This document shows positions 49,390-60,366 of a stretch of 64,000 bases of DNA, one piece after another (the first letter of the stretch is position 1; every line of letters starts with the position of its first letter). A model generated the notes under the pieces. It was not told the DNA's origin and searched no databases. It worked only from the letters and a program-made list of their open reading frames with translations. The position numbers and the translations under genes are program-made. Source of the DNA: Lentinula raphanica (lineage: Eukaryota; Basidiomycota; Agaricomycetes; Agaricales; Omphalotaceae); assembly GCA_027919835.1 (NCBI GenBank), contig JANVFP010000036.1, positions 310,001 to 374,000 of the forward strand, in the 5' to 3' direction.

Positions 49390-50009
49390 GATGGTATCGA
49401 TGGGTAGAGGAAAGGAAAGGAAGGGTGAGTCTTTTTTCGCGCCCTCTTTATATAATATATGTTGCCAACTGACCCATGCGCTCTCATCTTAATTTTCCGT
49501 TTCACGTTCATTTCTTTACGCTCGCGTATCGATGCGTTTCAAACTAGATGTCTGTGTTTCAACTTTCAAGTTACAAGATTATTGCATCAAAAAATCAGAC
49601 GCAATATTGCGGGCGTGGTGGTTAAATGAACCGCCACCGTCGCGGTGCTCTATTTATCATCTCAATCTTACTCTAAGTTTCGGATATTCTACTTATAAGT
49701 ATTCTATCTATCGACTAATCAAAGTGTAACGTACTGCTACTTTTTTCGATCCTTGTAACAACTCCTCAATGCTCCTCATAGGTACATTACCTATCGACTG
49801 TTGTTGTGCGATATATTTTTCTAGTACATATACCTAACCTTTAACCTAAATTTCTCTGCCGATTTTTTCTCTTCTGTTTATACTTTACTGTCTTTAAATA
49901 AGCCTTTCGCTCTGTTTCATATAGCGTTAATACAGTCTGTCTGCCTGTACGGTTAAATATCTAGTACAGTACCCCCTAGTACCCCATGACAGCAATACTT
50001 TCTTCCAGC
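49390..50009. other. Convergent intergenic region with AT-rich 3' UTR sequence
   Basis: About 620 bases between the stops of STE12 and FMP46. AT-rich; contains a stem-loop with arms GTGGTGGTT / AACCGCCAC (one mismatch) at about 49616-49638 in the STE12 3' UTR. No gene seen. Confidence 0.5.
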
Positions 50010-50611
50010 CTAGGAAAACCAACCTTTGGGCTGATCGATAGTCTCATCGTTTGGAATCTCGCCGTCCCTTTGTTTTCGTAAGGTTTCCAATATGCTCTTG
50101 ACACCTTCTACATCCCCAATACTCGCTCTCCCACCTGTCCAATCCACTACAATGGGCCATTTCATAACCTTCGGATTCTTCACCCCAATATCATGTATTG
50201 CAGATGCAGACTGAGGCATTTCTGATCCAGAAGGTGTCGAGGGATGCGCAGAGAGGAAGATGGATGCAGCTGAAGCACTTCGCTCGGGCGAAACATATGA
50301 CATTATAGTCTTGAGCTGATCAGCAGTTGGAGGTGCCTCAATGACTTCGAGTTTGAAGTCCAGGGGAGGAGTTGTTGATTTCGTGGGAGGATAGGGCCCA
50401 GAGACAGCCGATCTTAGCATGTCCAATGCCTGTTGAGATGGGGGTGAAGCAGGATGATGGCTGAGAGAATCGGTTGCGGAGAAGATATAGAGATGACTAG
50501 AATGCTCACAAGATAGAGATTTCCCGCTGTAAATGAGTTATCTCTCAATAGGCTCCGCATATCGCTCAGTGAAGTCACACTTACTGCTGCTCTGCGAAAA
50601 GCAGAAAACAT
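50010..50611 (-). CDS. FMP46: Fmp46-like (DUF1687) mitochondrial thioredoxin-fold protein without cysteine
   Basis: Three exons: a short first exon with ATG at 50611 (MFSAFRRAA), a 17-nt exon (REISI) and the main exon. The junctions give REISIFHHPASPPSQQALDM, the beta-alpha start of the thioredoxin fold, where related proteins have similar [IL]-[FY]-H-[NH]-P. Then LDFKLEVIEAPPTADQLKTI and WPIVVDWTGGRASIGD, the two family hallmarks. The protein is about 160 residues with no cysteine at all, so it cannot do classical thiol chemistry. The Arg-containing N-terminus fits mitochondrial import, as for yeast Fmp46. A MITE lies 37 bp upstream of the ATG. Convergent with STE12. The small exon was inferred from frame and family fit. 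Confidence 0.75.
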
Positions 50612-50647
50612 GATGGCGGCTTAGGACCAAAATAATCTCAGCGCTTA

Positions 50648-50985
50648 CAGCGCCTACCATAATTCATGGCAAGTGCACTTTTTTCTTACGTCGAGAAATA
50701 AAAGGTACCCGAGAGGTCCCGAGTGATCGATGCTGATGGCTGGCAGTGAAGCCGAGAAATTTTGGAGGAATTACGGCATGAATCAACGATTGATTATCCG
50801 GCATCAGTCGGCACACTGATGTAAGAGCACAAGAATGGAGAGAGATGGAGAGCCAGGAGAGGTTTCCATGGAATCTGAGTGATTCTACTGAGTCACATCT
50901 CTTCAGATCTCTTCACATATCTCGGGTACCTTTTATTTTTTGAGTCAGAAAAAAGTGTGCTTGACATGATTTATGGTAGGCGCTG
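50648..50985. mobile_element. MITE with TA target-site duplication, 338 bp
   Basis: Ends begin CAGCGCCTACCATAA and finish with the reverse complement. The inverted repeat extends imperfectly about 60 bp inward, including CACTTTTTTCT and AATAAAAGGTACCCGAGA on both sides. Both ends are flanked by TA (50646-50647 and 50986-50987), the mark of Tc1/mariner-type insertion. There is no transposase frame inside. It separates the FMP46 start from the sulfotransferase-like gene and probably lies in both upstream regions. Confidence 0.88.
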
Positions 50986-51256
50986 TAATTACTTCTGATT
51001 GAAATTTGCAAGAGATTCGCCATCCTGGCTCTTGACCTTGTCTTCTGATAGCTGCTCCATAGACCATCATCTGCTTCGTTCCGCTTTTGACCACGATAGA
51101 ACGGGAATATCTAGGTCAAGACATCCAGAAGTACCAATAAGATACCGAAGTTTTCAAACAACTATACTCACAAAGTTATGATTTTCTCACTATTACCGCA
51201 ACCTTGACGGTTCCTTTACATCCGAAATGACTCTAGATGTGTAGTATGTAGTATCG

Positions 51257-51264
51257 TATAAAGG
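51257..51264 (+). promoter_or_regulatory. TATA box of the sulfotransferase-like gene
   Basis: TATAAAGG about 54 bp before the start codon; spacing fits a core promoter. Confidence 0.5.
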
Positions 51265-51310
51265 TCGGTGACACTGTAACTTCATTCTCTGTCCTTTCGT
51301 TTCGAACACC

Positions 51311-52512
51311 ATGACCAGCAAACCTACACAGCGCATTGCCTTGCTTTCCCATCCTCGTACCAATTCGAATATGTTTACAAAACTATTCGAAAGTCAGCCA
51401 GACATAGTTCAGCACACGTATCCTTTCATGCCTGGATACATGTGGGGACCAGATCGACGACTCGGCTACAAGGCGAAGGAGGTAGAAGAGATGTACGCCA
51501 CTCTGAAGACCAACTACGACGGGCTCAGCACTCAGAAGAGTCTTGATGACTTGGAACGAGCTTTTGGTGAAACAGAGGCTCAGGTAGTCCTGTTATCCGA
51601 AATTATGATCTAAAAGTCCTCTGAATCTTGCATCGCCTTCCAGGGCAAAATACCTTTGACCAAGGAGCATGTGTGCTTCATGATTCAACCCAAGGTGATT
51701 GCCAGAGATCTAGCGGAATATTCGTACCCAGAATATCCTCTTGAACCTCTTGTCGATCGCAAACTTGATATCGCTGCCGATTCGACTCTTTCGGAGGAGG
51801 GTAATCCAAACGCTCTCCCCACGAACCCTACGTTTGTTCCAGACCGGTTCATGAACACGCTCACGCCTATTTTCATCATTCGCAACCCCATGCGTATGAT
51901 TCCGTCCTGGTACAAGAACACGGCCGACCACTTTGGTGCGACGACGAAGGATAGCGAGTGGCCATTCACTGCGACTTTTCACTGGTGTCGTATTCTTTAC
52001 GACTATTACGAAAATTACTTCCAAGCTCATCCGAGGGAGGGATTCCCCATGCTTCCTATCGTCGTCGATGGTGATGACCTGGTTCTTCACACTGAAGATA
52101 TTATGACCCAGCTCTGCGATCTCATCCATTTGGATTCTAGTGCAGTCAAGTATACGTGGGAGGCCGGTGATCCATACAGCTCCTGGCCCGCTGCTGCTGC
52201 CCCGGATGATTTGAAGACCCCAGCTGTCAAAAAGGTCATTGACGCCTTCGGTGGAAATATTGCTCGCTCAACTGGAGTAGTCAGGGATGCAGAGGTAAGC
52301 TTGACCGTTACACGTCTGTCTTTGTTTCTTAGAGCGAAACTTATTGCTGGTCTTAGAAATATGCCAAACCTCTCGTACTGGAGGAAGAGGGAAAGAAATG
52401 GGAAAAGACCTGGGGGAAAGAAGTGGCGGATGATTTAGTTGAAACTGTAAAGAAGGCGATGCCGGATTATGAGTATATGATGAAAAAGCGCATCCGTCCC
52501 CGTAAGGCGTAA
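51311..52512 (+). CDS. Sulfotransferase-like P-loop protein
   Basis: Three exons; start MTSKPTQRIALLSHPRTNSN, where HPRTNSN takes the place of the PAPS-binding loop (normally [SG]xxRSGST-like) at the N-terminus. Later motifs: PIFIIRNPMRMIPSWYKNTA, which matches the sulfotransferase 3'-phosphate-binding stretch (xxRNPxxxxPS), and PIVVDGDDLVLHTEDIMTQL. The protein is about 360 residues and ends KKRIRPRKA. Such proteins are common in agaricomycetes and similar to ascomycete P-loop proteins annotated as sulfotransferase family; their acceptor is unknown. No other sulfur gene is nearby except the rhodanese-domain gene that follows in the same direction after about 260 bp; the link may be chance. 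Confidence 0.75.
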
Positions 52513-52773
52513 CTGAAGATTCATTTTGTCGCTATATAGCTTGGGTATGTAGATGTTATCGTGTATAGTAGCGTGAACACAAGAAATCGACTCGGCAAAA
52601 TCGCCTTTGATATGCTTTGGAATTTCTTTGCGAGATTGTAGCCATGATTAAAAATGCCCGCAATAGAAGTAGAAACTACAGGAGATTGCACATGTAGGAT
52701 AAGTTTATTGAAGGTGACCTTCAACCACTGAGAGAAGCCTATATGTATGAAGAGGGAATAGGAGTGGGAATCA

Positions 52774-53871
52774 ATGCCAACTTTGGGAGCGCGTCTTTCT
52801 TGGGCGCTTGTTTGTCGCTTTCTGACATTACGTTCGAGATCGCGAATGCCTGGTTCCACAATTTCTCCAACCCCTGCTGTCACTGTTCCATCTGATTTGA
52901 AACCCCTCCCGCCGAGAACTCTTGCTGAAGTCCGCGACCAGGTCGCCCAAGAGATTGGCATACGTATCGTCAATAAAGCGGAAAATGTCCAAGGTATGTA
53001 CCAAACTGTTTGTAGCACAGTTCACGAATAATCATTCGACTCTTGTGTAGATGTCAAAATAGGTGTTATGATGACCTTTTCCAAACGCGATGACGCAGGA
53101 TTCTTGAAGCAGATGTCCCAGGCCATTCAAGAATGTTGTTTACAAGATTATCTGTTTGCTGTAGCAACCACTGGTCCCCCCATTGATTCCAACGCCAACT
53201 TTGTTTTCCTATGTAGTTCCGCCGCGGATTACATCCAGCGCGCTGTCCTTCTGACCACGTCTAAATTCATTGGACGTGTTCTAGAGGTCCGAAACGAACT
53301 CGACAATATCTGCTTTCTATCTGTCAAGGACATAGGGTTTTCGTCATACGACGAGCTTGCTCTATGGGATGTTGTCCGGAAATCTGTACTACCCCCAATT
53401 GATCCTCTTATTCCACCTCCGGGATCTAGAGGCATCGAAAAAATACTATCTGATGTGCGTGCCGAGCTTCAACGGCTAAAGCCCACGGAAGCGTACGAGG
53501 AACTACGCGAACCTGAAGTTGGCGCACCCACTTTTCTGGTCGATATCCGACCTTTAGAACAAAGAGAGTATGAGGGAGGTATTGCTGGTGCTCTTGTCAT
53601 TGATCGAAATGTACTGGAGTGGAAGTTTGATCCTCGATCAGACTCGAGACTGAAAATCGCAGATCGTTATGATCTGAGGATTATCGTGTTCTGCAGGGAC
53701 GGAGACTCTTCCAGTTTGGCAGCGCATTCACTTCAGCAGCTTGGTTTGTTAAACGCAACGGACATTATAGGAGGATATCGTGCTTGGAGAGAAGCGGGGT
53801 TACCAATAGATTTACCTATTCGAACTACTCACTCAGTGTTGTCCTTACCTGAAGAAACCCTACGGGATTGA
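52774..53871 (+). CDS. Rhodanese-domain protein with unassigned N-terminal domain
   Basis: Two exons with one intron (about 52994-53050). The start MPTLGARLSWALVCRFLTLR is Arg-rich and could target mitochondria; an internal ATG (MPGSTISPTP) is an alternative. An N-terminal domain of about 180 residues (GIRIVNKAENVQDVKIGVMM ... SSKFIGRVLEVRNE is typical of it) that I cannot assign is followed by WDVVRKSVLPPIDPLIPPPG and the rhodanese domain: FLVDIRPLEQREYEGGIAGA, VIDRNVLEWKFDPRSDSRL, and active-site loop VFCRDGDSSSLAAHSL with the catalytic Cys, then DIIGGYRAWREAGLP. The LVDIRP/EWKFDP version is also common in actinobacteria. Rhodaneses move sulfur between donor and thiol acceptor; the partner here is unknown. 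Confidence 0.82.
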
Positions 53872-54055
53872 TGATTAGTACATATTAGGGACGTTCAATG
53901 TCACGAAGGATATGTATGTATGATGGTGTATTGCAACGATAGCTGATATATATACACAGGCTATGATAGTAAGCTATATGGGTAGTACTGATATACAAAA
54001 CAGAATGTCTCAAGAATACAGGATATTGGTCACAAATACATCACAGCAAAGGTAT

Positions 54056-57000
54056 TCACTCTTCCGAGACTGCCTTTTCATCCGACAAATATGTAGTCCC
54101 AAGAGTTTCGACTTGAGCACCTTGTGGGCGTTTGATATCAGAGCTAACATCATCCTCTTTCACATTTCCAGTATGATCTCCTAGTGGTGTGCTTTTGAAG
54201 CGTGCACCCTTGGAGGGAGTAGTCCTTACACTGATGGATCTTCCAACGGGCTGTGCACTGCTGGAAGAAACAGCCGGAAGCAAAGCAGGAGAACCAGAGC
54301 CTGATGCTCCAATTCTACGTTTCCGATCGAGCAAGTAGGCTTCCAGAGAGGGTGCAGGAGAAGCACTACGGGACATGGGTGATATGATTTGATTAGCGTT
54401 TGCAACTTTGGCAACTGGGGTCATGATTAACGGCCGACTTTTTATCACTTGCTCAGTACCATCGGAAGCATTCTCTGGATCATGCTGATCAACGATGATT
54501 GCAGGTGGAAGTTGAATACGTTCTGCTTCAGTCGAGACTGAAGCTGGGAGGCGCAAATGGTCCACGTTCGAGTACGAAGGCGTACGAGGCAAAGAGGAAG
54601 GGAGATCTTGGTCAATGGCGGTGCCGGATGGAGGAGGTTCAACGTGAGAGACGAGATCTCGTGGACTAGGAGGAGCACTTCTAGACCTCAGGAAATTCAG
54701 TCCCTTGATAGATAGCGGTTTAAGTGCAATAGGAGAAGGCCGACTTGCAGCGCCAGTACTTCCACGTCGGGTTTCAATGGCCTCTGCAGCTACACCGACC
54801 TGCGCAGGGGGAACATACGGATCACCGTGTGCACCCTCGGGGTCGAATTCATCGTAAATCTCCTCTCCTATCAGTTCTGTCATTAGACGATACCAATCAG
54901 TCAACATGACACAGCACTCGAATGAGGTGGGTAGTTCACCTTCAAGAACATCTTCCAATGTGATGATCCCAAGGGGACTGACTGCTGGATCTAATCCTTG
55001 CAAGAACTGACAGTTCGAGCGTCAGTGTCAAATGCCGCTGTAGTAGTTGGACAAAAAACTTCACCGTTTCAGCTCCTTCTTTGGCTAGCACTGCATCGGC
55101 CGGCATGCCTTTCCAAGATGTAGTTCATGAGCCCGTATAATGATTGTTGATGTGAAGAGATATACATACTCTGTTCAAGATTCGAAATGGAGGCTAGTCC
55201 AGCCGCAGCTCGGGATAGTTGGAAACTGGCACTTCGGCTCTTAGGTCGAGTTTCGTTACTGGGAATGGCTTGCAATTGTTCAAAGTCAGCAGCGGTGAGA
55301 CCAAGGATACGAGGATCTGTCGACGGATGAACTCTGCTAACAGTACGACTGGGACCTTCGTCAGTGTGTTCTCCTTTGAGTGTGATTTCCCCGTCTTCGG
55401 AACGTTCCTCGATATCCTTTATCTTGCATCTTCGTTGGGGGTTTTCCTCGGTTCTGGTACCCTTACGTTCTTCATCGTCACTTGATTCAGACGAGTCACC
55501 CATAACTCGCTCTCGTAGACGCTGAGTCAAGCTATGCTTAGCCACCTTCTTGACGCTTGCAGCCTACAACAGGTTTTTTGTTAGAAAAATTCATCGATAT
55601 AGTTGAGACTTAGACGAGCCTTCTCTCGACTGAACCTACTCACGATAGCCACTGATAGTAGACATGACTACTGAGTAGGACCATGAGATTGAAAGAATAC
55701 AACATACTATGGGAGCGACCCTCTTGGAACCTATCAAGGATGCCCAGTAAGGATTCGTTCTGAGGCACGAAAAAGACCTTGTTAAGCGGGATCTGGCGAA
55801 GCGGGATAGATTCTACAGGAAATCATTGGGAAACATTCGGTCAACATTGATACCAAAGGAAACTGACTGCGTGGGTCAAGCAGAACACATTGCTTTACCA
55901 AAAGGATGCCTATGATTCTTTTCACTCTTTGACTTTGAGCTCGGCCTCTGCCGTTTGAAGTGCCTTGCCCATGAACAGGAATCTCGATCTCTTCATATAC
56001 AGGCACACGGCTGTGGCCAGTCATGCAGATTTTGTTGAGGAGATCATAGTCGAGTTCCGAGTCGATAGAAAGCATAAATACATCGTTGATAGGTGTCATC
56101 GCCTAAAAAAGATGCTCTGTGAGCGACGTTCTCATCAGATACAGAGTACAAACCTGTTTCACGATTTTCTCTTGCAAGTCCAAAGTGGCTCCAATGATGG
56201 TGACTGTGTCAGTCTTCAAGTCACCACCATGGGTGGCCATAGATGAATGCATGGCAATAAGTTCCTTGAGTTCTATCACGGTAGGAATCAAATCAATTGC
56301 GGATGTTCTCGGAAACTCATACGCACCGGCTCTACGGTAGATGATCCCATGGTGGGGACCCAGAACGAGTTCAAGTAGTTTGGCCACAGGCCATGAAATG
56401 ACTCCCTGAGATGATGAAGTTAGCTTCGATGACAAGTCCCTGATGGATGTCGACCCACCAATAAGTAGATGAGAACTCTTGTGAAGCCGGCCATCTTTGC
56501 TCCCAGGTAAAGGCCATGACGGGTGAACAGGGACTGAGGAATGATTTCCGAGAATCTAGAAGCCAAAATTTACTGTCATCCAGGATTGTCTTCAAGGCAA
56601 AAATCACGCTGCCACTGCATAGCACTGCATCTAGTACGCGTGACGTCACGACCAACGACCACCAAAAAACAGGGGCTCGTACAGAAAGGGCGTCTTTCGT
56701 TCTCAAAACAAGATACTCAAGCTCATTCTCCCATCACGAACAAGTTGCAGTAGGAAATATTTTATCATATCAGAACCAATTGAAACTCACATGACAATCA
56801 GGATAGTCGACACGACCACTGACTGAACGCCACCGCCCAGAACGGGGTCAGAGATTATAGGCAGAGTTTCATTCACAATCATGTTGGCCAGAAGTAGGGT
56901 GACAAGAAGCAGATGGCCATTCTCGCGTATAGGTTTAATCTTAATTGCATATTCGCGTTGCTTGCTAAATATCAAACAGTGAGGTCAGAGCAGTGTTTCA

Positions 57001-57380
57001 AGACGGAAACGTGTAGCACATACGGAGAACCACTTATGGCGAGGACATTCAATTGGACCAAGTCAAGCGAGAAATAACTGAAAGAAGCAGAAAGTGAGTG
57101 GAGGTTGGCAGACAAAGCACCGAGCAGGAAACTTGACAGCATACCCCAAAGTCAAACCAGCGAACAAGCCAGACAAGCAGACCAGAATCGGAATGAGAAT
57201 GGCGAAGACAATGTTCTGGGTGGTAGGATCAAATTCTCGTTTTACGATGTGCTTGTCATTGGAAGCCTGCTCAGGCCATGGCAGTTTATGAAACAGGTCG
57301 AGCGCATAATGCGAGACCAGAGGAAATATTGTATACAGAAGCCGGGATGAGTGTCTTTGAGCGAGCGGAACAGGGACCAT
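54056..57380 (-). CDS. MAM3: CNNM/Mam3-type (DUF21 plus CBS) membrane transporter-like protein
   Basis: Many short exons. The first ATG in frame is 57380 (MVPVPLAQRHSSRLLYTIFP); the frame runs up further only to a GTG. DUF21 transmembrane domain: FAILIPILVCLSGLFAGLTL, YFSLDLVQLNVL, GHLLLVTLLLANMIVNETLP, FSEIIPQSLFTRHGL. Then GVISWPVAKLLELVLGPHHG. The CBS pair: DLQEKIVKQAMTPINDVFML, CMTGHSRVPVYEE, VKRIIGILLVKQ, and KVFFVPQNESLLGILDRFQE with SHMAIVSR, ending at SPLGIITLEDVLEGEL and TELIGEEIYDEFD. A long disordered Ser/Pro-rich tail follows. In yeast Mam3 affects metal (manganese/magnesium) handling in the vacuole; human CNNM proteins act in magnesium transport. Membrane location clear, transported ion not. 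Confidence 0.92.
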
Positions 57381-57856
57381 TCGATGTGAGGGTTGTAGAA
57401 AGAAGCCACGGTAGTGGGAAAATGTTGCGCCACGCGTTTGCACATAAGTGGCCAATTGATTCTTGGCTCGTGATAGGCCTAACGGAAACAGAACGAGGGG
57501 CCGCTTAAAGCTTGAAGCTTGAAGCTTCAAAGCAAGGCCCACTCGCGGTGTGGTATCTGATCATAACTGTGCCATATGGACTGGTCTGACACTGAGCTGA
57601 AAATATCCCCTACTCATGTACATCAATCGATATCATTACGACAGGCTACCCTCCTGAACTCGATGGGCTCTACGGTCATCCATCACCTGCAAAATACATT
57701 CTGTAAAACCATGACGAATGCCCATTTATACAAGATAGGGAGCTGACGAGCTCTATGGTATCTGTACATGAGTTACGATACAAGGACGAAGTGTTCCATT
57801 GCCGAAAGGCTCCTGATCGTACAACGTTCTTCCGTACATGAGAAAGGCTGCCACGT

Positions 57857-59403
57857 CTATATATATGGCGGGCCAAGGGCTGAACGAAAACGAGTCAATG
57901 ACGATTGTAGACGCACTGACTGCGGTCGACGTACCGTTTCTGAAAACCTCTAATGTGAACTCGACTACTAATAATAGGACTCCTCCTCCGGGAGCAAGAC
58001 GTAGGACCTTGGGAATGAAACCTTTGTATAATGCGCCGATACCTTCTTCCCTGGCGATCAGAGCTAGAGAAGGATATGTCCAGCTATACTTGGGAGCGAC
58101 ACCGGGAATCTTTGGGGCACTTTGAATGCGCGATTTGACCACCTTGTGTTACAATTGAGATCGTGCAGGTTGGTTTACTTGTTATGTTGACATTACTTAC
58201 ATCGAAACTGAGTATGAAGATCAGTACATCTCAGCTGATATTCAAATGAAATAATGACTGACGGAGTATTTAGCATGGTACCCACAAGACCTCCAACGGC
58301 ACCAGAGACGAAGTTGTTGAAAAGTGTTCCTTGCTTCGTCTAGTACAATAGAACATGTGAAGCGGCGTCATTGAATATATGCAATGTCCATCTCACCTTT
58401 GCTTCAGGAAGCAGGGCACGGACTTGGAAGATACACCCGAAGTAGCCACCGTTCCACCACAAGTGTCTACGATGGAACGAGTGAATTCCGGAGGCCATTG
58501 ATGCGACTTTGATTTACCTCCAAAACGTTGATTCCATGCCGTTGTATAGGCCGAGGACACCCTCTTTTCTTACTATTTGTTTGACAACGTCAATGGGACC
58601 GGCATAAGTACTGTTCTTGTCCTGTAACCTGATTTTGACCAGCTCAAACGGCACAACAACGAAACTTTCCTGCAAGATACAATGTTCATGGAATCCATAC
58701 GAATATGTAATATATATCAGCTCACCGTGGCACCTGCGCTGCACCCAGTCAGCACTGACAATTGCTGGTTCATCTTCTTTTCCCCTGATAGGCCAAGATA
58801 TGTTTTCCCCCAAAAATCATTGGCAGCACTGTGAGATTCTCAGATCTTTTTGGGAAGTGAGCGCGATCGGGTCGTACATACAATTTCACTGCACGCTTAG
58901 GTGCTTCCAGTAGGAGAGGCGGAACCAAACCTGTGTCGGCCGCGCGCGTGAGTAGAAGGGGAAATAGTACAGGTTATCTCCACACCTCTGTAAAGCCGCC
59001 CAGCACTGTCATAAAGCGCAAGGATTTGATCAGGAGTTTATGTGAAAGAAAATATGGCCTACCCCTCTTCTTTGATGATGTTCTTGAAGGTGCCTACGAA
59101 CCCTTGGGTTTTCTCGGTCGAGAGCTGCATACGCGTTTTGACCTGAGGAAATGGAGGTGTTTGGGAAGCGATGTGATTGGAATACGATGGATACACGTAC
59201 GACATCTACATGGCTGTGAGTGAGAATTAGAATCATGTACACTGGTAAAACTCACCGAGTGGATAGAAGGTCAGGATTTCAGAAATCCCGGCGATGGCAC
59301 CAGCAGCGAAGTTTGCGACAAATGGAAGAGCTGTGGAAAACAACTCAGCAAGATATATCAATGAAGAGCATGGATTCTAACGCTTTTTGGGTTGGTCGGC
59401 CAT
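57857..59403 (-). CDS. ODC1: Mitochondrial 2-oxodicarboxylate carrier (ODC)
   Basis: Seven or so exons. The start ATG at 59403 gives MADQPKKPLPFVANFAAGAI after a frame-checked intron. Three mitochondrial-carrier repeats are seen: ISEILTFYPLDVVKTRMQLS with FKNIIKEEG; VPFELVKIRLQDKNSTYAGP with IVRKEGVLGLYNGMESTFWR; VVKSRIQSAPK with TYPSLALIAREEGIGALYKG and FIPKVLRLAPGGGVLLLVVE. The last junction gives FRNALGPPYI and a TAG stop at 57857, the usual end of this subfamily. Length about 300 residues. The family swaps 2-oxoadipate and 2-oxoglutarate across the inner mitochondrial membrane, linked to lysine metabolism. Shares its promoter with SRP9. Confidence 0.92.
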
Positions 59404-59586
59404 TGGACAGAGGGAAAGTTTTCGTTGAAATGATAAAAACGACGTACTTTAAATATAGAGGAGATGAGAGTTTGAATTTTCGGATCAGTATCCCGATAGA
59501 TCGCACGTGACTCCAACATTTCTTGAAAACCGACGACGAGGAGCTCGGGTCTTTGTTCATTAGCCTTCATCTGGCTCAATGCTGCT
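59404..59586. promoter_or_regulatory. Short bidirectional promoter between ODC and SRP9
   Basis: Only 183 bases separate the two start codons, so both promoters and both 5' UTRs must fit here. TATATTTAAA at about 59448-59457 could serve the minus-strand gene. Minus-strand frames in this region are not used. Confidence 0.6.
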
Positions 59587-60079
59587 ATGGTATACATAAA
59601 TTCTTGGCAAGACTACCAAGATGCAGCGGAGGATTTGTATCAAAAATCGCCCTTCAAGGTATGTTGAAATCTCCATATCCCTCCATCTCGCTCTGATCGT
59701 CTGACAGACTCGATACTGCGTGAAATGGAAGTCATCCGAAGGAAAGCTGGTGTTGAAGATAACTGACGATGTATCGGTGTGTGTGATAATACTTCAATCA
59801 GTCTTGACTCTCAATTCGTATCCCAAGTGTATCAAATTCAAGACCTACTCATCGATATTCCTCAATCGATTCGAAGCTCTGAACTTTTCGTTAATGGAAA
59901 AAATGCAGAACAAAGTTGTTCCACCCACGCCACCTCAACCTGCTGAACCGATGGCTTCTACTGCTGCTCGAAACAGTCCTGTTCCAACCGCAAACGTTGG
60001 GACAACACCTACTTCATCTGGTACTACCTCTGGAGGAGTGAAGAAGAAGAAGACGAAAAAGAAGAAGCCTGGCTCGTAG
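59587..60079 (+). CDS. SRP9: Signal recognition particle subunit SRP9
   Basis: Three exons: 59587-59658, 59708-59776, 59828-60079, giving 130 residues. The conserved part is MVYINSWQDYQDAAEDLYQK, then TRYCVKWKSSEGKLVLKITD and DVSCIKFKTYSSIFLNRFEA, which matches the SRP9 alpha-beta fold closely (compare the SKGKLVLKITDD core of the family). The tail is longer than in animals, Pro/Thr-rich, and ends in a Lys run (VKKKKTKKKKPGS). SRP9 pairs with SRP14 on the Alu end of SRP RNA and slows translation of secreted proteins. Confidence 0.92.
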
Positions 60080-60366
60080 CCAGGTACAGTATCAGTTAGG
60101 CTGGATAGAGGTAAGAGATTTCAGCATGTAGTTCGTCTTTGACCTTATCCTCAATCTCACTAGATTGGACCTTGTTGTTCAGCAATGTCATCGATTGCAG
60201 TGGTTTCTGGAACCTCATCTACATATCCAGAGACCCGATAACGTCACGTATGGCTCGGCTTGTTCTTCTCTAGGATTTGAATGCATGCGTCGACCATAAG
60301 TCCACATTTTGCTAACCGAGGTTACATACGGAACAAATTTTACATGTAATAAAGGCCACGTCGACA

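Noticed and set aside
51311..53871. Sulfur-metabolism gene pair (sulfotransferase-like plus rhodanese)
   Set aside because: Only two adjacent genes in the same direction, with separate promoters possible; no other sulfur gene nearby, so a functional link is not supported.
57500..57542. Upstream extension of MAM3 starting near 57542
   Set aside because: The first codon there is GTG, and the AAGCTTG repeats in it look like leader sequence; ATG 57380 is preferred.
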